A stretch of 64,000 nt of DNA from Lachnospiraceae bacterium (lineage in GTDB: Bacteria > Bacillota > Clostridia > Lachnospirales > Lachnospiraceae), in contig JAFUGT010000017.1 in the NCBI GenBank assembly GCA_017469275.1, positions 60,869 to 124,868 on the forward strand, given 5' to 3'. Positions within the stretch are counted from its first letter, which is position 1; each line of letters starts with the position of its first letter. Below the pieces are notes generated by a model. The model was not told the origin of the DNA and searched no databases. It was given only the letters and a program-made list of their open reading frames with translations. The position numbers were made by a program, and so were the translations under genes. This document shows, in pieces, positions 45,200 to 55,200 of the stretch.

Positions 45200-47203
45200 A
45201 TGAGGACGTTAAGGGGCAAGCTGATTTTGATGGTTGTAATTGCTATTGTTGTGTGTTCTGCAGTATTATCCGTCATAAGTTACAACAGGGCATCGAAGAT
45301 GCTGGCAGAACAGTTAGAGAAGACTTGTCATACAGCATCTGAACGTTATGCTCAGGAACTTACGGCATGGCTTAATTTTGAAGGAGCGATAATTGATACC
45401 TTGGCAGCAGATATGGTTACAAATAAGGTGACGGATTTTGACACTGATGCTATGCATAAATATTTAGAAAGTAACTATAATCTTCTCAATGAAGATAGTA
45501 TATTGTATGATATATATTATACTAATCTTGATAATGTGATGAGCTGTGCATCAGATTATGTATCAGATGGTTCAGTGGATTATGTACATGATAGAGAATG
45601 GTTTGTCAAAGCAGTAGAAACAGGAGAACTTTTCTATTCAGCACCTTATATGGATTCGGATTCAGGACTTCCTGTTATTACAATATCTAAAGCTGTGTAT
45701 GTTGACGATGAATTGAAAGGTGTTCTCTGTGAGGATATATTCGTTGATACACTGGTCAGTACCATTAGTGAGGCAGATGTGGCAGAAGACAGCTATGCGT
45801 TTCTCTTAGATTACAATATGGGAGTGGTTGTTCATCCTAATTCTGCATATGCTTTTGAAGATGAACCAATAGGTATTATGGATGTACCGGATGCACCTTA
45901 TGAGAAGGTTGTTTCTAATATTGAAGCTGATTCAAGTGACATGGTTTATATAGATGATTATGATGGCGTGACAAGAGGAGTTACGGTTACGAAGCTTCCT
46001 GCATCGGGCTGGTATGTTGGAGTGGCTACAAGCAGGCAGGAGATGCTTAAAGAAACGGCCGGACTCGTGTCAGGATTTTTGTTTGCGGCAATCATATCTA
46101 TTGTAATAGGCGTTGTAATCGCATTTATATTCACTACAACACTTATGAAAGATTTATACAAATTAGGTAGTATTGTTGCTGAAGGTGATATATCTAAAGA
46201 TATTGATGTCAACAGTAGGGATGAGATAGGTAAGCTTTCTGCCGATTTTAACATAATGATGCATAAGTTAAGGGACGTTGTTTCAGGTATTACTTCTGCG
46301 GCAGATCATATTAATGATACTACGGTGGAACTCAAGGGACACTTGGGAGAAATAGGTGAAGGTGCCGATCAGACTGCAACTGCGATGCATGAAGTTTCGA
46401 GAATGATGGACGGACAGTTAGAAGCGGTTGAAAGCGGGCGCTCATCACTTGGAGAATTTCACGAGAAGACGGCTGCATTTGGTGACAGATTCCAACAGAT
46501 GAGTGATATTGTGGATGAACTTACCAACAATATTATGGATAATCAAAGTACCATTGATCAGATGAAGGCAAATGCAGATACGTCAACAGAGAAGATGGAT
46601 GAACTGCATGATATGATTAGAGATCTATACAAGAATTCAGATAAGATTACTGATATAGTATCAACTATTACAGGTATTGCATCACAGACTAATATGTTGG
46701 CGTTAAATGCTTCTATTGAAGCGGCAAGAGCAGGCGAAGCCGGACGAGGATTCGCGGTTGTGGCAGAGGAAATCAGAAATCTTTCTGAGCAGACCAAATC
46801 ATCAATTGACGGCATTACTTTGATAACGGATGGTCTTCATAAGGAAATGCGTGAGATTGCAGAGTATATTGAAGAGGTCAACACATTGTTCAAAGAGAAT
46901 AAGACAAGTACTGAGGATGCAGAGAAGTTATTTGAGCAGCTTTCTGACGGACTTAACAGTATATATGAGAATACGGATTCACTCGTGGAAGAATTGTTCT
47001 CTGTACTTGAAGCAGAAGAAGAGATAGAAGCCTCTCTTACGGAGATTAACAGTAGTGCAGAAGAATGTCGTGGTCTTGTAGCAGATACCAGTAATATTGC
47101 AGATGAACAGAATGATAGGATATCTGTTATTGCATCGCATGCAGGTTCTTTGGGAGAGATGGCTGATGAACTTCATGAGAAAGCAGAGAACTTCACGATA
47201 TAG
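45200..47203 (+). CDS. Methyl-accepting chemotaxis protein (Cache-type)
   Basis: About 667 residues. A first membrane helix (about 7-27) precedes a dCache sensor domain ([64 protein letters not shown] in parts, [14 protein letters not shown]). A second helix lies at about 290-312, followed by a HAMP domain ([33 protein letters not shown]). The signalling domain has the tip [35 protein letters not shown] in parts. GGGGGTG precedes ATG 45200; the frame is open from 45182. The ligand is unknown. The Cache fold commonly senses amino acids or organic acids in other bacteria. Confidence 0.92.
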   Translation: MRTLRGKLILMVVIAIVVCSAVLSVISYNRASKMLAEQLEKTCHTASERYAQELTAWLNFEGAIIDTLAADMVTNKVTDFDTDAMHKYLESNYNLLNEDSILYDIYYTNLDNVMSCASDYVSDGSVDYVHDREWFVKAVETGELFYSAPYMDSDSGLPVITISKAVYVDDELKGVLCEDIFVDTLVSTISEADVAEDSYAFLLDYNMGVVVHPNSAYAFEDEPIGIMDVPDAPYEKVVSNIEADSSDMVYIDDYDGVTRGVTVTKLPASGWYVGVATSRQEMLKETAGLVSGFLFAAIISIVIGVVIAFIFTTTLMKDLYKLGSIVAEGDISKDIDVNSRDEIGKLSADFNIMMHKLRDVVSGITSAADHINDTTVELKGHLGEIGEGADQTATAMHEVSRMMDGQLEAVESGRSSLGEFHEKTAAFGDRFQQMSDIVDELTNNIMDNQSTIDQMKANADTSTEKMDELHDMIRDLYKNSDKITDIVSTITGIASQTNMLALNASIEAARAGEAGRGFAVVAEEIRNLSEQTKSSIDGITLITDGLHKEMREIAEYIEEVNTLFKENKTSTEDAEKLFEQLSDGLNSIYENTDSLVEELFSVLEAEEEIEASLTEINSSAEECRGLVADTSNIADEQNDRISVIASHAGSLGEMADELHEKAENFTI

Positions 47204-47306
47204 GTAAGACGTTGATATATCAATCACTATACAGATATAAATAACTATATTTATAGATATAAATGATGTTATTAAATGCAAGAATATATTTAAGGAGGAT
47301 TAATTA

Positions 47307-48293
47307 ATGAGCATCAAAATTGGTATTATAGGTTATGGTAATCTGGGAAGAGGAATAGAGTGTGCCATCAGGCAAAATGATGATCTTTGTTTGGCAGCTG
47401 TATTTACAAGAAGAGATCCGGCTACAGTTTCGATACTTACAGAGGGAGTGCCTGTGTGTAACGTTAATGATGTGGAGAATTGGAAAGGCAAGATTGATGT
47501 AATGATTCTTTGTGGAGGAAGTGCTACAGATCTTCCGGAGCAGACACCAAAGTATGCGAAAATGTTCAATGTGGTTGACAGTTTTGATACTCATGCAAAG
47601 ATTCCTGATCATTTTGCAAATGTTGACGCTGCTGCTAAGGAAGGTGGCAATATAGGTATTATATCTGTGGGATGGGATCCAGGAATGTTCTCCCTTAACA
47701 GAATGTATGCTAATGCGATTCTTCCTGATGGTAAGGATTATACCTTCTGGGGAAAAGGAGTCAGTCAGGGACATTCTGATGCAATCAGAAGAATTGAAGG
47801 CGTAAAGAATGCAAAACAATATACAATTCCCGTAGACAGCGCATTAGAGGCGGTTCGTGCAGGTGAGAATCCGGAACTTTCCACAAGACAAAAGCATACT
47901 AGAGAGTGCTTTGTAGTTCTTGAGGATGGAGCGGATGCTGCAAAGGTTGAAGAAGAGATCAAGACAATGCCTAACTATTTTGCTGATTATGACACAACAG
48001 TTCACTTTATAAGTGAAGAAGAACTTGCAAGAGATCACAGTGGAATTCCTCATGGCGGTTTTGTAATCCGTACAGGTAAAACAGGATGGAATGGTGAGAA
48101 TAATCATGTTATTGAATACAGTTTGAAGTTGGATTCTAATCCGGAATTTACGTCATCAGTAATTGTTGCATATGCGAGAGCAGCTTATAAGCTGTCTAAG
48201 GAAGGTATGAGCGGATGTAAGACTGTATTTGATATTGCTCCTGCATATCTTTCAGCTAAGGATGGGGCAGAACTTAGAAAGAGTTTGCTGTAA
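47307..48293 (+). CDS. ddh: meso-Diaminopimelate dehydrogenase
   Basis: A 328-residue NADPH-dependent dehydrogenase. It makes meso-diaminopimelate directly from tetrahydrodipicolinate and ammonia (the one-step lysine and cell-wall pathway). The Rossmann start IKIGIIGYGNLGRGIE and AAVFTRRDP agree with Ddh. So do VDVMILCGGSATDLPEQTP (read as IDVMILCGGSATDLPEQTP), VGWDPGMFSLNR, FWGKGVSQGHSDAIRRI and IPHGGFVIRTG. The length equals that of characterised Ddh enzymes. AAGGAGG precedes the ATG. It is a single-gene unit with a terminator downstream. Its presence indicates meso-DAP in the wall, in line with the carboxypeptidases at 6 and 25 kb. Confidence 0.96.
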   Translation: MSIKIGIIGYGNLGRGIECAIRQNDDLCLAAVFTRRDPATVSILTEGVPVCNVNDVENWKGKIDVMILCGGSATDLPEQTPKYAKMFNVVDSFDTHAKIPDHFANVDAAAKEGGNIGIISVGWDPGMFSLNRMYANAILPDGKDYTFWGKGVSQGHSDAIRRIEGVKNAKQYTIPVDSALEAVRAGENPELSTRQKHTRECFVVLEDGADAAKVEEEIKTMPNYFADYDTTVHFISEEELARDHSGIPHGGFVIRTGKTGWNGENNHVIEYSLKLDSNPEFTSSVIVAYARAAYKLSKEGMSGCKTVFDIAPAYLSAKDGAELRKSLL

Positions 48294-48373
48294 GAATGTG
48301 TGATGAATCATAATGATAGATGGCGGGCTTCATAAATAAAAAGCTGATATACATATATTATATGGGATAAATA

Positions 48374-48412
48374 AAAATGGCGCGAGATTGTAATCGTATC
48401 GCGCCATTTTTA
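48374..48412. terminator. Terminator between ddh and the convergent mscL
   Basis: A stem AAAATGGCGCGA / TCGCGCCATTTT has a T-run on the plus strand and A-run on the other side. It can serve both converging transcripts. Confidence 0.88.
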
Positions 48413-48469
48413 TGTGTAAAAGGTAATTCGATTTTGTATATTTATATTAAGCTTAGTTCGAATTAAGGA

Positions 48470-48886
48470 TTAAGCTGCTGTTACATCTGATGTACAGTGA
48501 GGACATTTGGTTGCCTCAATGTCAATCTCACTCTTGCAGTAAGGACATTTTCTTGTAAGCGGTGCAGCCTCTTCCTCTTTCTTCTTTCCAATCGTCATAG
48601 CCTTGTTCATAGCCTTGATTACTAAGAAAAGAACAAATGCCATTAAAATGAAGTTGATTATCGCTGTGATAAGTGCTCCGAGGTTGATCTCCTGTCCCTT
48701 GATCAAAGGGATTACAAAACCGGTTACTTCAGGATTACCGATACATCCGATAAGAGGATTGATAACATTCTCTGTAAGTGCTGTGATGATGTTACCGAAT
48801 GCAGCACCGATGATAACACCGATTGCCATGTCCATAACATTACCCTTAAGTGCGAACTCTTTGAATTCTTCAAAAAATTTCTTCAT
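48470..48886 (-). CDS. mscL: Large-conductance mechanosensitive channel MscL with C-terminal zinc ribbon
   Basis: A 138-residue MscL. The first helix is [37 protein letters not shown] (read in parts). The second helix is [20 protein letters not shown]. Together they form the pore that releases solutes on osmotic downshock. In place of the usual short coiled-coil C-terminus there is a zinc ribbon of the CxxC-x11-CxxC type ([18 protein letters not shown]). AAGGAG is upstream of the ATG. Confidence 0.95.
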   Translation of the reverse strand: MKKFFEEFKEFALKGNVMDMAIGVIIGAAFGNIITALTENVINPLIGCIGNPEVTGFVIPLIKGQEINLGALITAIINFILMAFVLFLVIKAMNKAMTIGKKKEEEAAPLTRKCPYCKSEIDIEATKCPHCTSDVTAA

Positions 48887-48910
48887 GTGTTTTTCTCCTT
48901 GTAATAAAAC

Positions 48911-49051
48911 TTATTTGTCGTTGCTTTCGTTTTTCATACGCTCTATTTCTTCTTTTGCTTTTTCATACTCTTCAATTGTCTTACAATTATTTAATTTATT
49001 AATGTTTAACTGAAGAATAAATTTCAGTTGGAAATCCGTCAATAATTCCAC
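48911..49051 (-). CDS. 46-residue helical protein, unknown
   Basis: A small ORF with a GTG start at 49051, preceded on its strand by AGAGGGGGG at the correct distance. The peptide starts MELLTDFQLKFILQLNINKL and ends EEYEKAKEEIERMKNESNDK. It is probably two helices with a coiled, charged C-terminus. It lies just upstream of mscL on the same strand (24 bases), so the two may be cotranscribed. Comparable small proteins that begin with LTDFQ occur in Lachnospiraceae, without known function. There is no membrane segment. Confidence 0.6.
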   Translation of the reverse strand: MELLTDFQLKFILQLNINKLNNCKTIEEYEKAKEEIERMKNESNDK

Positions 49052-49189
49052 ATATCCCCCCTCTTTCTAAATAATGTATGAATAGTGAGTATGAAATAAC
49101 ATTTTTATTATACATTATTTAGAAAATAAAACAAATAAAAAATGTCTTTTTTAGGGAATAAGTTATTGGTAATTGTAAAAAATGCATTT

Positions 49190-49792
49190 TTAGAATTTAA
49201 ACGTATCTTTAAGTCCGGCCCATTTCTGGTCTTTATCGCTTAAGTTAAGTTTTGTGCCATCAGTTAAATGATATCCTGAACCGTCAGCACTTCCGGGGTA
49301 CTCGCCCACTAATTGGGGCCAGGTTATACCAATCTCAGGATCGTTCCATGCAAGACCGCCTTCATCTCCGGGATGGTAGAAATCTGTACACTTATAACAG
49401 AATTCCGCTACATCTGAGAGAACGAGAAAACCATGAGCAAAGCCGGGAGAAATGTAGAACTGCTTCTTGTTTTCTTCGGTAAGTTCAACTCCGAACCACT
49501 GTCCGTAAGTTTTGCTGTCACTTCTAAGGTCAACTGCAACATCGAAAACAGAGCCTTTGATAACGCGGACTAATTTTCCCTGAGGGAACTCCTTTTGGAA
49601 ATGTAGTCCTCTGAGTACTCCCTTTGTAGAACAGGATTGGTTGTCCTGTACAAATACCATATCAAGTCCTGCTTCCGTCATATCGTTTTGATTATATGTT
49701 TCCATGAAATATCCTCTTGAGTCTCCATGTACAGTAGGCTCAATTACATAGAGTCCTTCAATCGGACAATTAGTAACTTTTATCTGTCCCAT
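49190..49792 (-). CDS. rfbC: dTDP-4-dehydrorhamnose 3,5-epimerase
   Basis: A 200-residue RmlC-type cupin. Hallmarks are CPIEGLYVIEPTVHGDSRGYFMETYN, FVQDNQSCSTKGVLRGLHFQ, VFDVAVDLRSDSKTYGQWFG, and the catalytic His region FAHGFLVLSD. It converts dTDP-4-keto-6-deoxyglucose to the L-rhamnose precursor. It lies last in the rfbA-rfbB-rfbC run on the minus strand, 18 bases after rfbB. No rfbD (reductase) is within the window, so the final step must be encoded elsewhere. Confidence 0.96.
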   Translation of the reverse strand: MGQIKVTNCPIEGLYVIEPTVHGDSRGYFMETYNQNDMTEAGLDMVFVQDNQSCSTKGVLRGLHFQKEFPQGKLVRVIKGSVFDVAVDLRSDSKTYGQWFGVELTEENKKQFYISPGFAHGFLVLSDVAEFCYKCTDFYHPGDEGGLAWNDPEIGITWPQLVGEYPGSADGSGYHLTDGTKLNLSDKDQKWAGLKDTFKF

Positions 49793-49810
49793 TTTTCTGT
49801 CCTTTCTTAA

Positions 49811-50830
49811 CTATCTGTTCTTATACATCTTCTCATAATAATCCTGATACTCGCCTGAAATGATGGTTTCCCACCAGGTTTTGTTGTCAAGGTACCATTT
49901 AATAGTTTTCTTAATTCCGTCTTCGAACTTTGTCTCAGGTAACCAGCCGAGCTCATTGTGAATCTTGGTTGGATCGATTGCATAGCGCATATCGTGACCT
50001 TTTCTGTCTGTAACATAGGTGATAAGACTTTCAGGTTTGCCAAGCTCCTTACAAATAATCTTAACTATATCAATATTCTTCATCTCGTTGTGACCGCCTA
50101 CATTATAGACTTCTCCAACCCGTCCTTTGTGTATGATGAGATCGATAGCCCGACAGTGGTCCTCAACATAGAGCCAGTCACGTACATTTTCTCCTTTGCC
50201 ATATACAGGGAGTGGCTTATCATTTAATGCATTTGCAATCATAAGCGGGATAAGCTTTTCAGGGAAATGATAAGGACCGTAGTTGTTAGAGCAGCGGCTT
50301 ATTGTTACAGGAAGACCATAGGTTCTGTGATATGCTAGAACCAGAAGATCTGCGCCTGCTTTTGAAGAACTGTAAGGGCTGCTTGTATGAATAGGGGTGT
50401 CCTCTGTGAAGAACAGATCAGGCCTGTCTAATGGGAGATCACCGTATACCTCATCTGTGGAAACTTGATGATAACGAGTTATCCCATATTTTCTACATGC
50501 GTCCATTAAAACGGCGGTACCTTTGATGTTGGTGTCTAAGAAAACCTCGGGATTTTCGATGGAACGGTCAACATGGCTCTCTGCCGCAAAGTTGACTACC
50601 ATGTCGGGGTGCTCTTCTTCAAATAGTTTGTATACTGCATCTCTGTCAGTAATGCTTTCCTTTACAAAGCGGAAATTAGGGTTATCCATTACAGGCTCTA
50701 ATGTTGATAGATTACCCGCATATGTCAAGCAGTCAAGACAAATGATTCTATAGTCAGGATATTTGTCTAACATATGAAAAATAAAGTTGCTTCCTATAAA
50801 TCCGGCTCCGCCGGTTACAATGATTGTCAT
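49811..50830 (-). CDS. rfbB: dTDP-glucose 4,6-dehydratase
   Basis: A 339-residue extended SDR: VTGGAGFIGSNFIFHML (GxxGxxG), the active-site YSSSKAGAD (YxxxK), STDEVYGDL, SRCSNNYGPYHFPEKLIP, and YVEDHCRAI. It catalyses the second step of dTDP-L-rhamnose synthesis. It is cotranscribed with rfbA and rfbC. A minor embedded frame at 49807-50043 is a shadow. Confidence 0.97.
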   Translation of the reverse strand: MTIIVTGGAGFIGSNFIFHMLDKYPDYRIICLDCLTYAGNLSTLEPVMDNPNFRFVKESITDRDAVYKLFEEEHPDMVVNFAAESHVDRSIENPEVFLDTNIKGTAVLMDACRKYGITRYHQVSTDEVYGDLPLDRPDLFFTEDTPIHTSSPYSSSKAGADLLVLAYHRTYGLPVTISRCSNNYGPYHFPEKLIPLMIANALNDKPLPVYGKGENVRDWLYVEDHCRAIDLIIHKGRVGEVYNVGGHNEMKNIDIVKIICKELGKPESLITYVTDRKGHDMRYAIDPTKIHNELGWLPETKFEDGIKKTIKWYLDNKTWWETIISGEYQDYYEKMYKNR

Positions 50831-50869
50831 AGTGTTGTTCTCCTTTTTGTTAGTTGGTTTTTTATAGTT

Positions 50870-50918
50870 CCCTCTCCTCTGGGATAAGGTGTCAGCGATG
50901 CTGACGGATGAGGGAGAG
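50870..50918. repeat. REP-like palindromic intergenic element
   Basis: Between rfbA and rfbB lies a compact palindrome: CCCTCTCC at one end, GGAGAG at the other, and GTCAGC-GAT-GCTGAC in the centre (50891-50905). Similar CTCATCCGTCAGC...-type hairpins are dispersed in the genomes of many gut Clostridia. Only one copy is in this window, so dispersal here is inferred. Confidence 0.65.
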
Positions 50919-50929
50919 ATATTATCTGA

Positions 50930-51826
50930 TCAGTGTAATACATCTAGATACTTTCCATCCAGTACATCCTTAAGGTATTGTCCGTATTGATTCTTCTTAA
51001 GAAGTTCATATACTTTCATAACATCTTCCTTGGTAATCCAATTGTTGAGATATGCAATCTCTTCAAGACAAGCAATCTTTCTGTGCTGATGTTGTTCCAT
51101 GGTCTTTACAAAGTTGGTTGCTTCTACCAGACTTTCATGTGTTCCGGTGTCGAGCCATGTGAATCCCTGACCGAGTAGTTCTACATTGAGATTACCCTTT
51201 TCAAGATATATTCTGTTAAGGTCTGTTATTTCTAATTCACCTCTTGCGCTGGGTTTGAGATTCTTGGCATATTCAACCACTTTATTATCGTAGAAATAAA
51301 GTCCCGTAACGCAGTAATTGCTCTTGGGGTGTTCAGGTTTTTCTTCTATAGAAATAGCTTTGCCCTCGGAATTGAATTCCACGATACCGAAACGCTCCGG
51401 GTCATCCACGTAATATCCGAATACAGTTGCGCCCAGACCGCTTTCTGCATTTTCAACAGCAGCCTTAAGACGCTTCTTAAGTCCGTGTCCTGCAAATATA
51501 TTATCACCAAGCACCATTGCAACTGTGTCATTGCCTATAAATTTCTCACCTATTATAAATGCCTGAGCAAGTCCGTCAGGGCTTGGTTGTACCTCATAGG
51601 ATAGTGTTACTCCGAATTGATGTCCGTCACCAAGCAGTTCCTTAAATCTTGGCGTATCCTGTGGGGTGGAGATAATAAGAATCTCTCTTATTCCCGCATT
51701 CATAAGAACAGACATGGGATAGTAGATCATTGGCTTGTCATAGATAGGTAACAATTGTTTTGAGGTTACCATAGTAAGCGGATACAGTCTTGTTCCGGAT
51801 CCGCCTGCAAGAATAATACCTTTCAT
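50930..51826 (-). CDS. rfbA: Glucose-1-phosphate thymidylyltransferase
   Basis: A 298-residue nucleotidyltransferase: [18 protein letters not shown] (substrate-binding GGxGTRL), [28 protein letters not shown], and [12 protein letters not shown]. It makes dTDP-glucose, the first step of dTDP-rhamnose synthesis. It is the first gene of the rfbABC run. AAAGGAGG precedes the ATG on the minus strand. Confidence 0.97.
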   Translation of the reverse strand: MKGIILAGGSGTRLYPLTMVTSKQLLPIYDKPMIYYPMSVLMNAGIREILIISTPQDTPRFKELLGDGHQFGVTLSYEVQPSPDGLAQAFIIGEKFIGNDTVAMVLGDNIFAGHGLKKRLKAAVENAESGLGATVFGYYVDDPERFGIVEFNSEGKAISIEEKPEHPKSNYCVTGLYFYDNKVVEYAKNLKPSARGELEITDLNRIYLEKGNLNVELLGQGFTWLDTGTHESLVEATNFVKTMEQHQHRKIACLEEIAYLNNWITKEDVMKVYELLKKNQYGQYLKDVLDGKYLDVLH

Positions 51827-52210
51827 AAATCTTGCCTCCTTTATTATGAATTATTGTTTTGTTGATAGGATGTGTAATTGATGCCGTTATTATCAATTCA
51901 TTCCTTCTTTCGATAAAGCATATCATAAGGACAGTATATCGGGTGACGTAACGTAATGCGCAAGACTATTTTACAAGTTTATATGAAACTTTTTATATGA
52001 AATTTTTTATTAAGAATTTCTTAATTTTATTATTGCAATTGTTGATGGGTTGTATTAGAATGGAATTTGTACTAATTTATGCCAAAGATTTTGGTAATGT
52101 TTATCAGTTTTCTGTTAACACCGAGCCTTTCGGGAGGGTGTTTGCAGAAAAATTGAATAAAAATTATATAAAATCTTGGTCAACAAAATAATAAGGAGGA
52201 TGAAAAGAGT
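51827..52210. other. Divergent intergenic region, no gene
   Basis: This 384-base AT-rich region lies between rfbA (minus) and the large Ig-like surface protein (plus). It contains an ORF-like stretch (51997-52191) that has no ribosome binding site and is not called. Promoters for both directions must be here, but I found no -35/-10 pair strong enough to list. AAGGAGG at 52193-52199 is the ribosome binding site of the next gene. Confidence 0.4.
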
Positions 52211-55200
52211 ATGGGAAGTACAAAGACAATACTCAAACGTGCGACTGCATACGCATTGGCATTTGTGATGGCATTTTCAATGCTTTTTACAGGTAATAAT
52301 GTAGTGACAACAAATGCAGCTGCGACAGTTACTAAGCTTACTGTTAAGAAGAGTAAAGTTACTATCGATCTTAGCAAGTCAAGCACTAAAACAGTCAAGG
52401 TTACTGTTAAAGGCTCAAACAAGAAGTTTACGGCAAAAAGTAGCAAGAAATCTGTTGCTACAGTAAAAGTTGTAAAGAAGACAGTTGTTATTACAGGTAA
52501 GAAAAAGGGTACTGCAAAGATTACCGTAACAACAAAGGGAAAGAACTCAAAGAACAAGAAGTTAAAGAAGACAATAAAGGTTACTGTTAAGGGTACTGCA
52601 CCTGCTACAACGACAGAACCAACAACACAGCAGCCTACAACACAGGCACCTACAACGGAGCAGCCCACAAAGCCAGAAGATAAGTATACAAATGTTACAA
52701 TTAATACTTCTTCAGGAAGCAATACCATTACACCGGGTACTCCTGTGACATTAACTGTTCCTGTTGATGAGGCAGATAAGAGTCTTGTTAAGTGGACATC
52801 TTCTAATCCTGATGTTGCAACTGTTGATAGTAACGGAACAGTAACTGCAGGAACACTTGCAGGACCTGTAACTATCTCAGCAACAATCAACGGTAAAGAA
52901 ATCGCTAAGGTTACTATGGAAGTTCCTTCTGTAGCAGTAACAGGAATTTCAGTAACAACTAAGGAGAAGGAATTAACAGTCAATTCTACATATCCTATTG
53001 AAACAGTGTTCACACCAGAAAATGCAAGTAACAAGAAGGTTACTTTTGAGTCTGATAACACATCAGCTGCTATTGTATCTGCTGAAGGTGTTGTAACTGC
53101 AAAAGCGCCTGGAGAGGCAACAATCACCGTTACAACTGTTGATGGTGGGTTCAAAGATTCTATTAAGATTATTGTAAAAGAGTCTTCTGTTGGAGTTGGT
53201 GATGGTTTGACCATCTCTCTCACTGATGATTCTTTGAAAGAATATTGGGATACTTCAAAAGAAAGCCCAAGTTTTGTTACATTAGCTGGTAAGGATGCTA
53301 CAATAAGTGTAAAGCTCACAGATAAGGGAGAAGCTCTTGGAGGAAAAGCAATTACATTAAGAGTTACACCTTTATATGGTAATGCCGCAGGTATGTACGA
53401 GCTTGATGGTAATAAATCTCGTGATACAAATGAAAAAACAGGAGTGGCAAATTTCCCGTTATTATTGGCTAATAGATATTCTGAAGTTAAGCCGATGGAT
53501 GGTTTATTTGAGAGTTATAAAATTCAGGCAAGTCTTACAGAAGATAGTTCAGTTACAGCGACGGCGACAATTTCTTTTGCGAGTGTAGGTATTAATGGTG
53601 TAGAAGTAGTCAATGGTGTTGAAAAGGATTATGATCCGCTTGTTCCAGGAACTAACGCTGTTGAAAGTGATGCTCAACCAGTTGTATCGGTTATGTCACG
53701 TAATGGATTGTTTGGTCAGGAATATGTTACTAGTCAACAGGTTGGCCATACTGTTACGTTTAAGGCATCTCCTTTTATACAGTTGCCAGCTTCCGAAACA
53801 GAAGTAAAAAAAGGTGATTATGAGAATGTTATTAACTTTTCATCTGGCCTATATGGAACATATAACAATGAGGACAATACAACCACTACGAAGATAATAG
53901 AAGAGATTCCGGCAGGACTAGAATGGGCTAATTTAAAATTTGATCAGTTATCAATATCAGAATTTACAAAGTTGGTTGTAAGATTCTATGAAAAAGATGT
54001 TGATAATAATAAGACGGATGTTTTATTAAAGGAATATGTAATTACATCGGATAAGATTGATGAAGATGCTCAAAATATGCAGATTCCAGTACAGGATAAT
54101 CAAAGTATTTATGCAGTAATTGCACTCATTTCTGAAGGTCAGATAAACCTTGAAAAGAATGCTGGATTCACAGTAGCAAAAATTGTTGGAGCTTATTCAA
54201 CGAAACAGGTTGAACAGGGAACAAAAAAGACGTTGAACGGTAAGGTTACTTGGTCGAAAGATGAATCGTTTGACCGTTCAGCCAATAGTGATGTGAATCT
54301 TACGAAAGCGAAAGCTCAAAGATATATACAGGATGAAAGTTTTATTAAAGATGGCTATGAATATTCATATAATGTTCCATCATTCCCGTATGTCGGTAAT
54401 GCAATAATTAAAGTTAAAGATACAACTCAGAGTAATAAAGTTGTTGCTTACTACACATATCCTATCAGACATTTGGTTAATGAAGACGATGTATATCAGA
54501 ATACCAATACAATATCAAACTTTAATTATTGGAATTATGGGTTTGCTGTACAAGTTGCGTCTAATGAATACACTAATATGGTTGGTAGCATACAACCAAA
54601 CGGCAATTATGTGACAGTATCTTCAGGCGATGCCAAAACAGGATTTACTGCAATAAAGGCGACTTTTGATCTTTCAGAGTATGGAGTAGAAGCTACGAGT
54701 GAGTATGATGTTCACACAAGTGTACAATGGGCTCCAGAGCCGGATGTCGATGAAGAGGTTGAAGCGGTTGATTACTATGCCCTAAAAGGACAGAGTGTTA
54801 ATGTTGTTGCACAGCTCGTAGATAAGAATGAAAATCCTGTTTCAACTAAGAACGGTAGCACAGTATCGTTATATTATGAAGATGGCGAAGTTGATTTTGA
54901 TGAACAAAGTGGATTTGTTGAGGGTGACTTAAATCTAAGTACAGATCCTAAGGGTCGTTTAATGTTTACATTGACAGACGGCGATGATTCTCTTCTTTTA
55001 AACAGATTAACTGCAAAGTCAAAAGAATATAGAGTAAAATTGTATGTTGGTGCAACTGATGAATTTATCAATATGGATGATGATCAAAAAGATGAATTCA
55101 TCAAAAATAAATTAGTTGAAGTAGCTACAATTCATTGGGTTGATTTGGGACTAGAATTTGTTGATCAAGTAGATGTGGATGATGACCCACAAACATCTGA

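Noticed and set aside
51997-52191. Plus-strand ORF of 64 codons before the Ig-like gene
   Set aside because: No ribosome binding site, and its end lies just before the strong site of the real gene. The composition is that of an AT-rich leader.
52180-53319. Long minus-strand ORF (379 codons) opposite the Ig-like protein gene
   Set aside because: It lies entirely antisense to a clear secreted protein. It is a Val/Thr/Leu-rich by-product of repeated Lys/Thr/Val codons and has no ribosome binding site.
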